DNA of 64,000 nt, taken from Planococcus citri. Taxonomy: Eukaryota; Arthropoda; Insecta; Hemiptera; Pseudococcidae. Positions 25,599 to 37,500 of the stretch are shown in pieces. The DNA lies in assembly GCF_950023065.1 (NCBI RefSeq), contig NC_088678.1:80385590-80449589 (forward strand), written 5' to 3'. Positions within the stretch are counted from its first letter, which is position 1; the number at the start of each line of letters is the position of its first letter. The position numbers and the translations under genes were made by a program. The notes under the pieces were generated by a model, which had not been told where the DNA came from, made no database searches, and saw only the letters and a list, made by a program, of their open reading frames with translations.

Positions 25599-28500
25599 CT
25601 ATAGTCTACAATGCACTCCCCCAGCAACAATAATCGTTTCTCCAGTAATGTATTTTGCATCATCAGAGCACAAAAAAGCAGCAACGCCTTCTATATCACT
25701 TGTCTCGCCGTATCTGTATCAGAGCAAACAAAATTATAAGTAAATGAACTTTTTAATAATTAGACTTATAGTCCGGCATTTATGATAATAGGAGTAATTG
25801 CACCTCCTCCCCCCTCCCCGGTCCTCCGGGACAACTTTTTTCTTACAGGGGGCATTCTAAGGAACATTTTAAAGCAAACCTGCCCCAAAAAAAAGTTGGC
25901 CTTACTTACAAAATGGCGGCTATTTTGATTAACAAATCAGCCGAAATCGCAGATTTTGCGTTTCAACGTAAGACTTGCACGAAAATTTTCAAACTTTACA
26001 AAGGTAGATCGAAAGATCATGCAAAAATTTATCACCTGTCAAAGTTTCAAGTGCTAAAGTGCGTTTTTTGATTTTTGGTGAATTTTTGAAAATCGAATTT
26101 AGGTCAAAAATGAGGGAAGAAATCAAAATTTTACCAAATTGACCAAGAAAGCTGAAATATGGGATATACCCTATTTTCGACATGCCAAATCGATTGGAAA
26201 CGGTTTCAACCCGTTTTGAGCAGTTCTGGAGCCTCCAGCAGATTTTTGAAACTCGAAATTCCCACAGAATTCCATCAAATTGGAGTTGTAAAGCTAAAAT
26301 TTATTCTAAAAACTAATTTCAATACGCTACGAAGTACTGCAGGTAAATTTCAAATCGTTTTGGAGCCTCCAGCGACTTTTTTGAAAATTACTGGAGCCTC
26401 CAGCAGATTTTTGAAACTTTAAATGTTCACAAAATTTCATCAAAATGTGACCCGTTCTGACAAAATCGACCATTTCGACGAAAAAAAGTGTCCAAAATAA
26501 TGACGCTTAAAAGAAGTTTTAAGGGTTGAAAGATCAGATTTTTGAGAAAAAAACATTTTTTGAGTCGAAATTGTCGATTTTGTTAGAGCGGGTCTTAAAT
26601 GGAGATGGAAAGCTGAAATTTATTCTACACTCCAATTTTAACACTCTCTGAAGGCGACTTCAGGTGGGTTCAAGTCATTTTAGGGCCTCCAGCGACTTTT
26701 TTAAAAATTACTGGAGCCTCTAGTAGATTTTTGAAACTTGAAATTTCCCAAAATTTCATCAAACTGAGATGGAGAGTCGAAATTCATCCTGCAAACTGAT
26801 TTCAATACGCTACGAAGTTGACTGCTGGTGGATTTCAAGTCGTGTTTGATTCTCTAGCGACTTTTTGAAAGGTTGTATTTCGTTTTTTTTTGGAAAATTG
26901 ATATTCCCTAAAAGTAGCTGGAAGCTTCAAAAGCATTTGAAACCAACATGTAGTCTGCGAAGTAAATTTCAGCTTGCCAACTCCATTTGATAAATTATTG
27001 TTGGGGAAATTTCAAGTTTCAAAAATCTACTAGAGACTCCAGTAATTTTCAAAAAAGTCGCAGGAGGCTCTGAAATGACTTGAAAGCACCTGAAGTCGTC
27101 TTCAAAGGGAGTTAAAATTGAAGTGTAGAGTAAATTTCAGCTTTCCATCTCCATTTGATGAAATTTTGTGAAAATTTAAAGTTTCAAAAATCTGCTGGAG
27201 GTTCCAGTAATTTTCAAAAAAGTCGCTGGAGGCCCTAAAATGACTTGAACACACCTGAAGTCGTCTTCAGAAGGTGTTCAAAGTGGAGTGTAGAGTAAAT
27301 TTCAGCTTCCCATCTCCATTTTCATGAAATTTTGCAAGCATCTAAAGTTTCAAAAATCTGCTGGAGTCTCCAGTAATTTTCAAAAAAGTCGCTGGAGGCC
27401 CTTAAATGACTTGAATCCACCTGAAGTCGTCTTCAGAAGGTGTTCAAAGTGGAGTGTAGAGTAAATTTCAGCTTCCCATCTCCATTTTCATGAAATTTTG
27501 CAAGCATCTAAAGTTTCAAAAATCTGCTGGAGTCTCCAGTAATTTTCAAAAAAGTCGCTGGAGGCCCTTAAATGACTTGAATCCACCTGAAGTCGTCTTC
27601 AGAAGGTGTTAAAAGTGGAGTGTAGAGTAAATTTCAGCTTTCCATCTCCATTTTGATGAAATTTTGTGAACATTCGAAGTTTCAAAAATCTGCTGGAGGC
27701 TTCAGGAATTTTCAAAAAAGTCGCTGGAGGCCCTTAAATGACTTGAATCCACCTGAAGTCGTCTTCAGAAGGTGTTAAAAGTGGAGTGTAGAGTAAATTT
27801 CAGCTTTCCATCTCCGTTTTGATGAAATTTTGTGAACATTCAAAGTTTCTAAAATCTGCTGGAGGCTTCAGGAATTTTCAAAACGTCGCTGGAGGCTCCA
27901 AAACGATTTGAAATTTACCTGCAGTACTTCGTAGCGTATTGAAATTAGTTTTTAGAATAAATTTTAGCTTTACAACTCCAATTTGATGGAATTCTGTGGG
28001 AATTTCGAGTTTCAAAAAATCTGCTGGGGGCTCCAGAACTGCTCAAAACGGGTTGAAACCGTTTCCAATCGATTTGGCATGTCGAAAATAGGGTATATCC
28101 CATATTTCAGCTTTCTTGGTCAATTTAATAAAATTTTGATTTCTTCACTCATTTTTGGCCTAAATTCGATTTTCAAAAATTCACCAAAAATCGAAAAACG
28201 CACTTGAAATTTTGACAGGTGATAAATTTTTGCATGATCTTTCGATCTACCTTTGTAAAGTTTGAAAATTTTCGTGCAAGTCTTACGTTGAAACGCAAAA
28301 TCTGCCTTTTCGGCTGATCTGTCAATCAAAATAGCCGCCATTTTGTAAGTAAGGCCAACTTTTTTTTGAGCAACCCCTTTTGGAAAAGAGTTGTCCCGGA
28401 GGATCGGCGGGGGGATGCAATTACCTACTCCTATTGTCATATGCCGGACTATTACGGTATTTAGATATTCTTTACCTATCTAGGTAAATCAATTTCTTAA

Positions 28501-31500
28501 ATTTACCTTCGCATTGGGATTGTAGACAAAACAGCGTCGTGAATAGATTTATTTTCCAATACCTTTTCATGAAAACATGAGAATAATAACGTTCGGTATG
28601 ATCAGTCGAGTGCAAATTCTTAGGTACTTTGATTGATTGATTAACAAGCTATTGGAAAAAATCCGATTAGGGAAACTTACCACTTTCGTGAACGAAGTCC
28701 GATACACTCCAGGGGCTATACAGTTGACTCGGATATTGTGAGAAGCAAGCTCGTTGGCAAAAACTTTAGTTAATGATATTAAGGCACTTTTACTTACACT
28801 GTATGGACCAATCAACTGTGTACAAGTCAGTTTTGAAAATATTTCAAATGATTAATGAACGAATAATTGTACATAAAATATGAATCAACGCCGAATCTAG
28901 TCTACGAAGAAATTATACTTGCCGCTAAAGGATTCAGCCCAACAATTGACGATACAGTGACAATTGACCCGCCGTTTCTTTCCTTTAAATAGGGTAGCAC
29001 TTCTTTAATAAGGAGAAATGAACTTCTGACATTTACATCGAATATTTTATCCCATTTATCTTCCGTGCACTATATTCAATGAATTTTACGGATTTATTTT
29101 AGACAATCTACAAATACAGGATGAATCCGGAGTCGTCTGGTTAAACTCAACTGTAGATAGTACTCGAGGAGACGAACAAAAAACGTTATTATGATAAGTT
29201 GCCTATCTTGTAAAATGAAGGGGCTATGTGCTCCGCAAAATCGGAAATTACCCATTTTGAAAAATTTATCAAAAATAAGAAAATGTTTGAATCATTCAAA
29301 TGATGCCACTAACCCATAGTACTTGAGTGGACGAACAAAAAATGTTATTATGACCAATTGCCTATCTTCAAAATTGAAGGGGCAAACCAGATTCAAAATT
29401 TACAAATTTTGAGTGCCCCTTTTGAAATTGTGCTTGCCCCTTCAATTTTGAAGATAGGCAATTGGTCATAATAACATTTTTTTGTTCGTCCACTCAAGTA
29501 CTATGGGTTAGGGGCATCACTTAAATGATTCAAACATTTTCTTATTTCAGAAGAATTTTTCAAAACAGGTAAATTTTAGTTCAAAAATGAGGTAATTTCT
29601 TCAATTTGCAGACAGTAAGAAAATGTTTGTGCCATTTAAATAATGCTCCTATCCCATAGGGGTAAACTGCCCTAATATGGGATACTTTTTGTAGAACCTG
29701 TATTACTCCGGACCTACTGCATATTTTCAAATTCTGATTGCGCTAAAACGTACTCAATACTCCAATCTACAACCCCCTTGTGTTGATTTAAAAAATAAAT
29801 AAAAAATTATATGATTTTTTTTCGATCAAAAAAAAAGCGAAATACAATTCGGAAAGCTGTATTTTAGTTACAAATAAACAAGGAAACGTCATTGCTTAAT
29901 AATTATGCCTTTTTTATTCACTTTTTGGCACATTGGGCACACAAATATAGGGGGGTGTACCGCAAAGCGGCCAGGGGGCCGTAGGCCCCATAGTATTTAA
30001 TGTGGCCGCTATATTACTTGGTTTTTCAACTACTAATGATGGTGCGCGATTTTTAAGACATGAATTAAAAAAAATAAATTTCAACCCTAATGTGAGACTA
30101 GTTCCCCATATTAGGCAAAGCAAGGTGTCCCATCATATTTGGAAATCGGAGTTTTTTTTTCATTTCCCATAGATCTATAAATTATGAAATATAGTCACCA
30201 GACAAGCCTGAATCTTAAAATATAACATCTACACTACACATTTATGCAAATAAAATGAAATTCCCTTGCTTAGTTCTAATGTAATACGTCCAAAAACACC
30301 TCTGTAAATATTTGGCGATGTGAAAAACACGTTATCACCAATGAAATGAAAACAATGGAATGCACAGAAAACCTCCGGTTGAAAGGTGCGGCCTGGTTAT
30401 TGACTAATACATACTAGTACATGCAATCAGCGCAAGAGTGCGCCAATAAACAGCTGAGAAATTTGAGTGTCCCATATTAGGAAGTATCCCATATTCAGGA
30501 GTGCTAACCTTAATTATTTTAATTAAGGTTACGGCTTCACTCCAATTTTTTTGTTGACATTTTTCGGTTTTGATTTCGGTTTCAGTTTTGAAATTCAAAA
30601 TTTCGGTTTCAGTTTGGGTTTCGGTTTTACTCACAAAAATTCCGGTTTTGGTTTCGGTTTTCGGTTTTTTTGGGTTTCACATATTTTTTAAAAAAATTTC
30701 TTCGCAACCCAAACAGCAACAACCAAGGACCCAATTTGTTAGGTTCAGTTCATTATATTTATCAATTTCCCTGGATTTCGACTTTCGAGTCTCAAAAGTC
30801 AAAAATTAGAAAAAATCTCCCCAAAAAAATTTTAAAAACTGAAAAAAACCCAACAGAAAACCTTAAAAAACCGAAAAAAACCCAAACTGAAAACCGAAAA
30901 AAATCGAAATAAATTATATCGGTTTAGGTTTCGGTTTCACTCACGCTGCTTCATTATTTTTGTTCTGGTTTTTTACAGTTTTTAAAAAACCTATGAAATT
31001 TCGGTTTTTGTTTTCAGTTTGGGTTTGAAAATGGCTAAAATTATGGATCTTGTTTGGGTTTGGGTTTGGGTTTTCCGTTTTTTGCGGTTACGGTTAGCAC
31101 CCCTGTCCATATTAGGGCAGTTTACCTTAGTACTTGAGTGGATGAACAAAAAATGTTATCATGGCCAATTGCCTGTCTTCAAAATTGAAGGGGCAAGCAC
31201 AATTTCAAAACTCAAATTTGGGACACTTGAAATTTGGATATTTTGAATCAGGTTTGCCCCTTCAATTTTGAAGATAGGCAATTGTCTATAATTACATTTT
31301 TTGTTCGTCCACTCGAGTACTATGGGTTTGAATGATTCAAACATTTTCTTGTTTTTGATAAATTTTTCAAAATGGGTAAATTTCTGATTTTGCGGAGCAC
31401 GTAGCCCCTTCATTTTACAAGATAGGCAACTTATCATAATAACGTTTTTTGTTCGTCTCCTCGAGTCTATCTACAGTTGAGTTTAACCAGATGACTCCGG

Positions 31501-34500
31501 ATTCATCCTGTATTGTAAAATTAAAAAGGTAGGTAAATTATGTACATATGTAGGTATCAGAGTCCTGCACGGTATAGTTAAAAGTTATCTGCGTTAGTCG
31601 CGTGTCGTGTGCGGTAAGCTACCAAATATAACTCATCCAAAAGCAGTTATATTAGCGTTAGCCTATGCGGATAATTTTGTAGTTAAAATGACTAAACTAC
31701 CTGCGATTATACCGCGCTCTTATCGGAAATGTAATGTTCGATTCTGTCTTATCTGTTTGATGAGTCACCAAAATGTATTGTTGAGACACCAGAGAACCGA
31801 ATGCGGTTAACGTATGGTTATTAACCTAACTTACCGCTGGTTGCGCGCGCCGACAAAAGTAACTGCAGTTTGTAACCTGTAGTTAAATTAGCCGATAGCT
31901 CCGGCGGTTATCCGGCTATTTTAACTTAACCGTGCAGTACTCTGGTAGGTATGATGAAAATGATATGAAAGTCATACTACCTCAGCAGTGAGTCCCACAT
32001 GAGGGTTTACAGCTGCATTGGAGATTAATATATCTATGCCTCCGAATTTATTCAACGCCTGTGGGAAAAATGATTAGTTGATCAGTGTGTAAATTTTATT
32101 TGTCCCCATGAATAACCTGGCAGATCTACCAACTTCTTCGTATAATCTGTTACGGTCTTCTGGCTTAGATACGTGGCATACAGTGCCAGTAATATTTTCA
32201 TGGCCTAAATGTTTCAATTTTTTTACTGCTTCGTTTACGTTGGCTTCTTGTCTACTACTAACCACTACTTTGGCTCCTTCAGCGGCTAGTCTTCTAGCCA
32301 TTGCGAATCCGATCCTGTAAAGCAGAAGTCAAAACAGAAAAAAATTAGATTTTGTAAATTTTTGAATACTGATTTTTTCATTCAAAAATTTGGAAGAAAT
32401 TAAGAATTTTTCATTCTCTAAAAAAATTTTTTAAAAACAATAGTTTGGGTTTATTGGGTTTCGAGCAAAAACTTTTGCTTGAACATAATTTTGATTAGGC
32501 AACTGTCTGTAGGTACTTACTGGATTTGGTGGAGGAAAGTGTCCTCCTGGCTGGGGAGGGTAGAGAAAAATTAGATTTTACAAGAAACAGTTAAAGAATT
32601 TCACAAAAAACAACTGTAAAAAAAATTTGAAAAAAAAATTTAAAAAATTAAATTGATATATACCTATGGTGCAGTTTGCCTTTACCGCTTAGGTGGTTAT
32701 TCTAATAATGCCTCCTTACTTCATGGTATTCATATCCCATCCCTATTGACAAAAATTGTGTCAAAATTGTGCGTACAACATGCTGAAATGCAGGCTTCAC
32801 AAGACCGAGTGGACCAGACCAGACCTTAGACCTCTAAAAAAATGTAAGTATGTAAATATCAGCCAAACAGGTGACACTTTTCAGAAAAAATAACAGGGAC
32901 AGACGAAAGACCTTTCTAAAAAATCGGACCAATGACCATAGTTTGGACCTCAGTTATATCTAATTTTTCAAATTTATAATGCTATTTTAGATGCCTATTT
33001 CAAATAAATTTCCATTGTGATTTGATTTCTTTTGATGCTTCAAAGTTTTGAAAGTAAAAATCCAATTTTTCAACTCATCTTATGCGTTAGGAAGCTTTTT
33101 TATTTCTGAAAAATGAAGACCGTTTTTTGGACCTGGGCTGACCCATGACTACGCTGAAAATTTCTGGTCAGGACTGGATCAGACTGACCTACAAAGACAA
33201 AAAATGCAGAACCGAATGACTGGACCGCACCTTGATTTTGGAGCAACCACAAAACCTGAGCAGTCCTACAAGCCTGCTGAAATGCATGCTTTTTTGCATA
33301 TCACACACATGTGTGAATTTGGACTTTTTCAAAAAATTGCATGCTATTCAGCCAGTGAATAGCATGGTTAAAAGTAAACTACATAAAAGTATGTACAAAA
33401 AGTGTGGAAATTTTGCAAAAAAAATTGCTCATAACTCACAGGCAATACTACCTACCGATTAATTATGAATTTTAAGACATTCCAATGATGATTTTTTAAA
33501 AAATGAAAAAATTTCCAGCAAGTGCGGGGATTGATCCATGGTTTCTGCATTGTGCAGCCACTTGACTCACTCGGCCACCTCGCAGCTTTTTAGACTAGGT
33601 AGAGGTTATTTTTGCATAAATGATATCAATTTTTGGACTTAGAAAAATGTTTACTCACTGGTGCATTTTAGAAAATACTTGGTTGCTAGATTGCTTCTGT
33701 TTAGCATGTGAAAATGCACATTTTTAACGCGATAATACACGCTTTTACACTAGTCCAAAATCACACATTGTTATTATGCATGCTTTTAAGCATAATTTTG
33801 TCAATAGGGATGATGTAAAGATGCATGGTAACATGGGAAATTGTATTGTGTGTTACAGCCTATAGAGGATGTACTTGAAGGTTACTGCGCTACGTGCCAA
33901 AGACCAAGAGTGAGTATGTACAATCACTTGATTCTAGCCATCAGCTGTGGCAGGAGTCTCATTAACAATGGGATTAATGTGTTTAATTAATCATTCTAAG
34001 TCGGATTTACCCAAAGTGATAATCTGCGTTCGGTTACCTTTTACAATTTGGGATGTGCCCAGGCATCTATGAAATTGGAGCAAGTGTTTGTTGGTCCTTG
34101 TAGTATAAGTAACACAGCCATCAACACCCACTATTATTGGGGTAGCCAGGGTAGGCTAAGGATAGAGAGATGGTGAGATGGTCAGTGGTTAGGTAGGTAG
34201 AGACTTACATGGTGGCACCTCCACTAAATTAATTAGAGGTAGCCTAATCTAGTTAATTGATAAAGTCAGTTTATTGTACGTGGAAGACAATGACCTGATA
34301 CCTACAAATGTTTCAATCTCTTTTGCATATTTGATTATAGCGAAAATATAGTTAAATAAGATATCACCCTCATAGAAAATCACTACTAGCGACTTCAAAA
34401 AATTACTAGCGTTTCTGAAAAAGTTACTAGTGATACCGAAAACGTTACTAGCACTTGTACTGACACTACTAACGACCAACTTGACACTACTAGCAACCAG

Positions 34501-37500
34501 CTCGACACTACTAGCAACTAGCTCAACACTACTAGTGACCAGCTTGACACTACTAGCGATCAGCTTGGTGCTACTAGCGACTGTCTCAACATTACTAGTG
34601 AATGATTTAACGCTACTAATGACCAAGCCAACACTAGTAACGATTAAACTGATGCCACTAACAACTATGGCAGGTACCTACAATTAGTGAAAAATTAAAA
34701 TGAAAGAATTCCCAAAAACCATGTTTTTTTTTTTGAAATTATGAATTATTGAAAAGTTACCGCTTGGGCCAGATCATTTTCCTTTTTCTTTCTCCGACCA
34801 AAATTAGATAGTAGCAAAATTGACTTCTCACATCACAAATAATGCGATTTTTTTACTTGATTTTTTTTTTTTAAAAAGGGTCCTCTGCTGCATTTCAGTC
34901 AAACTATACCAGAAATCCTCAATTTAAAACTCCCTTTTTTTCACCAAATATCTGGAAACAATCATTTAACATTTCAATTTTTTGCATGTATAGAAATTAT
35001 ATCCTAAAAAAAATGAAGAATTGTCAATTGTCCAGCGCTTTTGTCATGGTTTGCTCAGTTGCTCGGGCCCCATTTATATTTTAAAAATTTGGAGAGGGAG
35101 GGGAGGGGAGAAGAACGGAAAAAAGTCCATGATTTTTGCAAATAAAGCCTAAATTCCAGTCGAAAAATGAAAAAAAAAATCGAGGTACCAGCCTCCTCGG
35201 AGGGGGAAAGGAGGGGAGAGGAACAGAAAAAAGTCCATTTTTGCGAATAAAGCTTAAATTCCAGTCGAAAAATTTTTTAAAAAATTTTGAGGTACCAGCC
35301 CCCTGGGAGGGGGGAACAAGGGTAAGGGGACGAGGAAGGGTCCATTTTCGCAAAGAAATATCGAATACTTACAAGTGTATGATATCCATTTAATTTTTAT
35401 CTAGAAATATTAACACACCAAAAACTCAGTTTTAATTTTGTAAAAAATCATCAAACTTGAAATTTTTTAAAGTCCAGAGTGCTAAAAAGTGCATACAAAT
35501 GTTTCAAACACCTCATCTTCCAATTTCCTCAGTGGCCTAGTTGGTTAGGCAGGTGACTAGAGAGAGTGAGGGATTTCAGGTTCGAACCCCACCCCAGGCA
35601 TGAAATTTTTTTTGATTTTCAAAATTTTTTTGGGGAGAATTCGTTGTTCCAGGAGGGTGTACGAGTAAATTAGCTGCCATTAACATGTTTTTGCCATGAT
35701 TTTCAGTGAAAAATGCGCAAATTTCCGCGTGTCACTACTATTGACAAACGTTACTAGTCATTAGTAACATCTGTCAGTACTTGTGACGCTACTTGCCGAA
35801 AAAGTTACTAGTGTTTTTTTTTTAGTAATGACGCTAGTAGTGATTTTCTATGAGGGCAATGCCAGTTAATTGCCATGATTAGCAGAGTTTTGTATGTACC
35901 TTCTTAGTTCTTTGGTACTTACCTACTTAACTTATTTATTAAATACCTACTATATATGTATATCTAATGTAGGTAAATAGTAATTTGTTATATGTTCATT
36001 TGCTATGTATTCTGTGTATGTTTGACTGATTGGATTGATTGCTCGAATCTTATGCCTTTTAGAGCTAGCATAGGTATCAGATAAATCTCCCTGCTAAAGG
36101 GATATTTCCTGTGTAACAAATTGTAGACATACACAAACCATCTACACAATTTTTTTTCGCTAAAATTGCAATTTTAGCGAAAAATTGTGATTCTTTTGGT
36201 ATATTCTCAGGCTAATAAATCCCCTCCATTGAAAATTTTCAAAATTTTCTCTTTTTTTTAGTAAACATCGACATTTTTGATGTTACATCCACAGGTCGAC
36301 GTAAATGTCGATGACTTGATGCTCTACAAATCAATCCACAAAACATCAACTATTTTTTGAAAAAAATAATTCAAGAATTAAATGAATGAAAAATGACGAT
36401 GATATTGTGGATGATGGATGTACATACATATTTGTTGATGTTGAATTTCATATCGACACCAACATCAACATACCGACCATACCATTGACATGAAAACGTA
36501 TTAGTTTAGTACTCTTAGATAAACTATTGTGCCGTTTCTAAGTATAAAGAAAATTATGTTCATCATGAAATTTGTACAGATCTTCAGTCTGTCTGTACCT
36601 TAATGCAGAGAAAGGCCTCTGCATGAATTCTACTCTTTGCAGGAGCAGTGGCCAATTCTGAGAAAATAATTTTTGGGAAAAGTTTTCAATTTTGAAACTA
36701 AAATTTCATAATTACATTGCAAAAGGGCGTGCAAATGTGGATCCCTTGTAGATGTTTTGTCGATGAGTTTGTAAATGATCCACAAGTACATCTACAAAAC
36801 ATGTACAATTACATCTACACTGAAGCATCCAATTGTGACGGATTTTGATGTGTCTACATTTAGGTACTTACATCAAAATTAGCATCGTCGTCGTTACACA
36901 GGTTATTGACAAAATTAGTAAGAAGATAGCCGATAGGAGATCTTTCAACACAAATTCTTTTACAGTAATCCCTCTTACTTTAAAAATAACAAAATTAATT
37001 TTTTTTTTAAATTAAAAAAATATAAAATGAAAAAATTTTTAAAAAATTTTAAAAAACGAATTAAAAAAATTTAAAAAGGGAAATAAGAAAAAAAAACATC
37101 TCAAACTGTACTGATTGAGTACTAAGGCTAAAAAAAAATCGATTTTTGGAGCTTTCAAGTTTTAACCTTGGTAAAAACCGGAAATTTTCAGCTATAATGA
37201 CCCTACTTTGACTTTTGAGGCAGCACATGGCTCAGCTGCTCTTGTGTCGCGAGAGGCTAAACATTTTTTTGGGCTAGTTTCAACTCAAAACAAGCCACTT
37301 TTTCGAATTTCAGAAAATTCCGAGACCTACGGTTTTTTCGACACCTCCCCCTCCTCTCATCTCAACCCCTACCTACTGTACAATCTTGCCCACTTTCGAA
37401 CTCGGAATTACGAGTATATGAAAATACGTATACCTAGTTTTAAAAAAATCATCATAATGACGACGAATGAAAACTGCTGTTACTTACCCTTGGGTCGATC

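Larger units (their letters stand above)
29117..31510. mobile_element. 2.4-kb TA-flanked inverted-repeat element (outermost of a nest)
   Basis: Ends are CAGGATGAATCCGGAGTC and its complement, with TA on each side (29115-29116 and 31511-31512). Terminal inverted repeats run about 180 bp, to GCTCCGCAAAATC. Inside, smaller inverted blocks centred near 29415 and 31225 carry CCCATAGTACTTGAGTGG. It lies in intron 3 of the dehydrogenase. TA duplication and size suggest a Tc1/mariner-like MITE, but no transposase supports this. Confidence 0.7.
34367..35856. mobile_element. 1.5-kb inverted-repeat element W carrying a 21-bp minisatellite
   Basis: Ends are CCCTCATAGAAAATCACTAC and its complement, with a ~27-bp inverted repeat. 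The left interior is the minisatellite below; the right end near 35740-35840 has inverted copies of the same ACTAGTAAC words. The middle holds duplicated GGTACCAGCC(T/C)CC and AAATTCCAGTCGAAAAAT segments and a tRNA-like sequence. Target duplication unclear. Confidence 0.65.

Noticed and set aside
30540..31090. Telomere-like repeats (GGTTT words)
   Set aside because: Internal to a transposon with 8-bp target duplication and in mixed orientation, so not a telomeric tract.
34249..34687. Leu/Thr/Ser-rich and Ser/Val-rich frames on both strands
   Set aside because: Produced by a 21-bp minisatellite; no start context, splice signals or conserved domain.
35525..35605. Functional tRNA gene
   Set aside because: Good B box, but the acceptor stem does not pair and no clear anticodon stem-loop could be drawn.
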